Shown here: positions 7,094 through 8,970 of the stretch, piece after piece
Layout of the letters: the number at the start of each line of letters is the position of its first letter
Numbering within the stretch: position 1 is the stretch's first letter
DNA from: Actinomycetota bacterium
Lineage (GTDB): Bacteria > Actinomycetota > Acidimicrobiia > Acidimicrobiales > Acidimicrobiaceae
Assembly (NCBI GenBank): GCA_027318945.1
Contig: DAHVOF010000198.1
Location: 1-8,970 of the forward strand
Direction of reading: 5' to 3'
DNA: 8,970 nucleotides
The notes under the pieces: model-generated
Seen by the model: only the letters and a program-made list of their open reading frames with translations
Database searches by the model: none
What the model was told of the DNA's origin: nothing
Translations under genes and position numbers: made by a program

Positions 7094-7228
7094 TTGACCA
7101 CTCTTTTGGATTATCGCATCCATGTCCGACCATTTCTTATGGAGGTAACCGTCGCACCAATCACAACCACCGTCATGGGGCTGTCCACCGAGGTGCCGAT
7201 ATGACGGCTAAACGGACTTGATGAATCC
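7094..7228 (+). pseudogene. mazF/pemK toxin remnant
   Basis: The frame from 7139 reads MEVTVAPITTTVMGLSTEV, followed by PI and a TGA at 7202-7204, then RLNGLDES to 7228. MazF/PemK ribonucleases of actinobacteria have the same order: VRPxL, then VTVAPITSTVRGLSTEVPV, G and NGLD. The preceding codons give HVRPFL, also as expected. Where the family has a Gly after EVPV, this copy has TGA, explained by one GGA to TGA change. The N-terminal 30 or so residues, including the loop that opens the toxin, are not recognisable, and similarity ends after NGLDES, so roughly a third of a normal protein of about 110 residues survives. A TTG at 7094 with AGGAGGT 9 nt upstream could start a 36-residue peptide, but it cannot be an active toxin. 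No mazE-like antitoxin gene is seen upstream. Confidence 0.65.
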
Positions 7229-7401
7229 CGGGAATATTGGACAGTTCCGATTCGGCTCAGAGTTCGCCGTCTCCGTTTGCGAGCAGTTCGGGACAATGGT
7301 CGTGACCGTGTTCTCCGCCTGGCTATACGGTTCGCGTAGCCACAAGAACCGGACGGTGATGGAACTCTCGGATGCTGCTGGCAATCGATCAGCCAAGAGC
7401 G
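7229..7401. other. Unassigned spacer between the mazF remnant and the repeat array
   Basis: This 173-bp stretch carries open frames on both strands. The plus-strand frame from 7218 (62 codons, ending in AGNRSAKSG before TAA) has no ribosome binding site and no recognisable motif. It does not continue the MazF sequence in any frame, so the mazF similarity stops at a breakpoint near 7228. GCAATCGATCAG at 7381-7392 resembles the repeat units that follow. Confidence 0.35.
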
Positions 7402-7470
7402 GCTAATGGATCAGTAATAGTCATGCTAACGGATCAGTTATCGGTGTGCTAATGATATAGTAGAGCTCAT
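7402..7470 (+). repeat. Three tandem 23-bp repeats ending at the AAA_14 start codon
   Basis: Units begin at 7402, 7425 and 7448, exactly 23 bp apart. Their first 17 bases are GCTAATGGATCAGTAAT, GCTAACGGATCAGTTAT and GCTAATGATATAGTAGA. Units 1 and 2 agree at 15 of 17 positions; unit 3 keeps GCTAATG and AGTA, and unit 1 and unit 3 both end TCAT. The last base pair of unit 3 runs into ATG 7469. A period of 23 bp is close to two helical turns, so repeated proteins would bind on nearly one face. The array most likely is an operator for the following gene. Confidence 0.7.
7456..7461 (+). promoter_or_regulatory. -10-like box placed for a leaderless transcript
   Basis: TATAGT ends 7 nt before ATG 7469, so transcription would start at or next to the A of the start codon. 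No Shine-Dalgarno sequence precedes the ATG, which supports leaderless translation, common in actinobacteria. A -35 element is not clear; the matching position (around 7433-7438) lies inside repeat unit 2, where an activator could replace it or a repressor could block it. Confidence 0.45.
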
Positions 7471-8746
7471 GAAAGGGTATCTATGGCGCATCGTTGATTC
7501 AGAACTCGATGAGCTCATGCCCGAACTGGCGGCGATCGCAATTGAGGGACCGCGAGGTATCGGAAAGACAACGACTGCGCTTCGTAGAGCCGCGACTCTA
7601 TTCAGGCTCGACGATCCTTTGCAACTGGAACTTCTGGCGGCTGATCCTGAACGGCTAGTGAGAGAGCGTCACCCGATACTTATAGATGAGTGGCAAAAGT
7701 TGCCCTCGGTTTGGGATGCTGTTCGGAGGATCGTCGATATTGGGTCCGAAGGTTCCCAGTTTCTCCTAACAGGAAGTGCGGCTCCAGCGATCCCGCCGAC
7801 TCACAGTGGCGCTGGTCGAATCGTCCGTCTCCGCATGCGCCCGCTAAGTCTGGCCGAGCGCGATCTCCCAGAAGCTCCGACAGTCAGTTTGTCGGACCTT
7901 CTCAGCGGAAGCCTGCCGTCGATAGGTGGCAACTGTTCACTGAGGCTAGAGGATTACTGTCGGGAAATTATCGCTTCCGGGTTCCCTGGAATCAGATCGC
8001 TTGGGGATCGTGCAAGACAACTGCAACTGGATGGCTACATAGAAAGATTGGTCAGCCATGACTTCTTTGAGCAGGGACATCCCGTACGGCGACCCCTTAC
8101 TCTAACTTCTTGGCTTCGCGCATATGCGGCAGCATCCTCGACGACGGCGTCGTACAATTCAATCCTGGACGCAGCGACTCCACACGATGCTAACAAGCCC
8201 GCAAAGCTGACGACCGCAGCCTACCGAGAGGTTCTCTCGCAACTTTGGCTGCTCGATCCTGTTGAAGCGTGGATTCCTGGTCAAAATCAATTCACTCGCC
8301 TGGGTCAGGCTCCCAAGCACCACTTGGCGGACCCAGCACTGGCCGCTCGACTCTTAGGTTTGACTAGAGACTCTCTGCTTCGCGAACCGATTCCGGGAAC
8401 TGGAGCGAAAAAGCAAGGTTCACTACTTGGACAGCTATTCGAGTCCCTTGTGACTCAGAGTGTGAAGGTGTATGCGCAAGCCATAGAGGCTCGAGTGTTC
8501 CATCTCAGAACTCGCAATAACGAGCATGAAGTCGACCTGATAGTTGAAGGCAACGATCACAGAGTTGTGGGAATCGAAGTCAAGTTAGGTCCAAGTGTGA
8601 CTGACCGTGACGTTGCCAATCTGCACTGGCTCAAGGCAAGACTTGGTTCAAAGCTTGTAGAAATGATCTTGGTTACGACCGGTCCTTATGCGTATCGCAG
8701 GCGCGATGGAGTAATTGTACTGCCTGCCGCACTCCTGGGCCGCTAA
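7469..8746 (+). CDS. AAA_14/DUF4143 family ATPase
   Basis: The 425-residue product has the standard layout of this family. The N-terminal AAA core has Walker A GPRGIGKTT (27-35), Walker B ILIDEWQ (70-76) and the sensor-1 segment LLTGSAAP (99-106), followed by GRIVRLRMRPLSLAE (117-130). The C-terminal DUF4143 region contains GSLLGQLFESLVTQS (317-331) and an EHEVDLIVE...GIEVKLG segment (352-374), which matches a restriction-endonuclease-like fold with Asp356, Glu370 and Lys372 as candidate catalytic residues. The length is normal and the frame intact. The family is widespread, often mobile and in many copies per genome; its job is unknown, with proposed links to toxin-antitoxin or defence roles. 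ATG 7469 is chosen because the repeat array and -10-like box point at it. It stands alone and lies next to mazF debris. Confidence 0.88.
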   Translation: MKGYLWRIVDSELDELMPELAAIAIEGPRGIGKTTTALRRAATLFRLDDPLQLELLAADPERLVRERHPILIDEWQKLPSVWDAVRRIVDIGSEGSQFLLTGSAAPAIPPTHSGAGRIVRLRMRPLSLAERDLPEAPTVSLSDLLSGSLPSIGGNCSLRLEDYCREIIASGFPGIRSLGDRARQLQLDGYIERLVSHDFFEQGHPVRRPLTLTSWLRAYAAASSTTASYNSILDAATPHDANKPAKLTTAAYREVLSQLWLLDPVEAWIPGQNQFTRLGQAPKHHLADPALAARLLGLTRDSLLREPIPGTGAKKQGSLLGQLFESLVTQSVKVYAQAIEARVFHLRTRNNEHEVDLIVEGNDHRVVGIEVKLGPSVTDRDVANLHWLKARLGSKLVEMILVTTGPYAYRRRDGVIVLPAALLGR

Positions 8747-8970
8747 CAACGTTAGAAGATTCTGTCACCTGACGGACATGAACGGCCTCGAAATATTTAT
8801 CTGCCTTGGCGCTGATCCACGTTGTGTCGACATCCGAACCTGGCGAGAGTCACGTGATTTGGTAAGGGGCTTCTTGGGGATCTGCACCCTGATATTTTCG
8901 GGGAAATTTACTTCGGAAAGGCGAAATCTCCCAGGTCTTGCAAGCCAAGCCAGCTATCAAGGCTTGTCGG
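8747..8970. other. 3' flank without a convincing gene
   Basis: An imperfect hairpin TCTGTC/GACGGA (8761-8776, loop ACCT) follows the ATPase stop by 14 nt but has no T-run, so it is a poor terminator. A plus-strand frame from ATG 8778 is open to the window edge (64 codons) without a ribosome binding site or motif. On the minus strand a frame enters from the right edge and stops at 8908-8910, ending WLGLQDLGDFAFPK; this could be the end of a gene lying beyond the window. Confidence 0.3.

Noticed and set aside
7218..7406. 62-codon plus-strand frame between the mazF remnant and the repeats
   Set aside because: It starts at a TTG without a ribosome binding site, does not match the MazF C-terminus and shows no recognisable motif.
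7402..7470. CRISPR-like array
   Set aside because: Units are tandem with no unique spacers between them and only three copies. They are better explained as operator repeats.

Overview
The window looks like an accessory or repair-gene region of a bacterial chromosome with moderately high GC, most likely an actinobacterium. That placement is tentative. It rests on the MazF remnant (wording typical of actinobacterial MazF proteins), a promoter geometry that suggests a leaderless transcript, and an AAA_14/DUF4143 ATPase. No rRNA, tRNA or CRISPR array was seen.

Layout. Positions 1-122 hold the end of another element: an open reading frame entering from the left and ending at 105, one strong hairpin inside it and a second across its stop codon. 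This fits the right end of an IS200/IS605- or IS607-type TnpB element, but the identification is not certain. Directly after it, from about 125, begins the 3' part of a SNF2-family helicase that starts in the middle of the Walker A motif, so the helicase gene has been cut by insertion or rearrangement. A 372-bp gap (1436-1807) with possible transcription signals follows. Next come two intact, overlapping genes: a YhaO/SbcD-like metallophosphoesterase (1808-3085) and a YhaN/SbcC-like SMC-type ATPase (3075-6569). They probably form a two-subunit DNA-end-processing nuclease, with the helicase as a former or optional partner.

From 6570 to 7400 lies about 0.8 kb of decayed sequence: a likely frameshifted minus-strand remnant (about 6570-6858), an 18-bp operator-like palindrome (6957-6974), a 9-bp direct repeat, and a clear fragment of a mazF toxin gene (about 7121-7228) with an internal stop. 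Three tandem 23-bp repeats (7402-7470) then run up to the start codon of an intact AAA_14/DUF4143 ATPase (7469-8746); the last repeat contains a -10-like box placed for leaderless transcription. The final 224 bp hold no convincing gene.

The most interesting points are the helicase break exactly at Walker A next to a TnpB-like structured end, the 23-bp repeat array abutting the AAA_14 gene, and the toxin-antitoxin debris between the yhaON pair and that ATPase.
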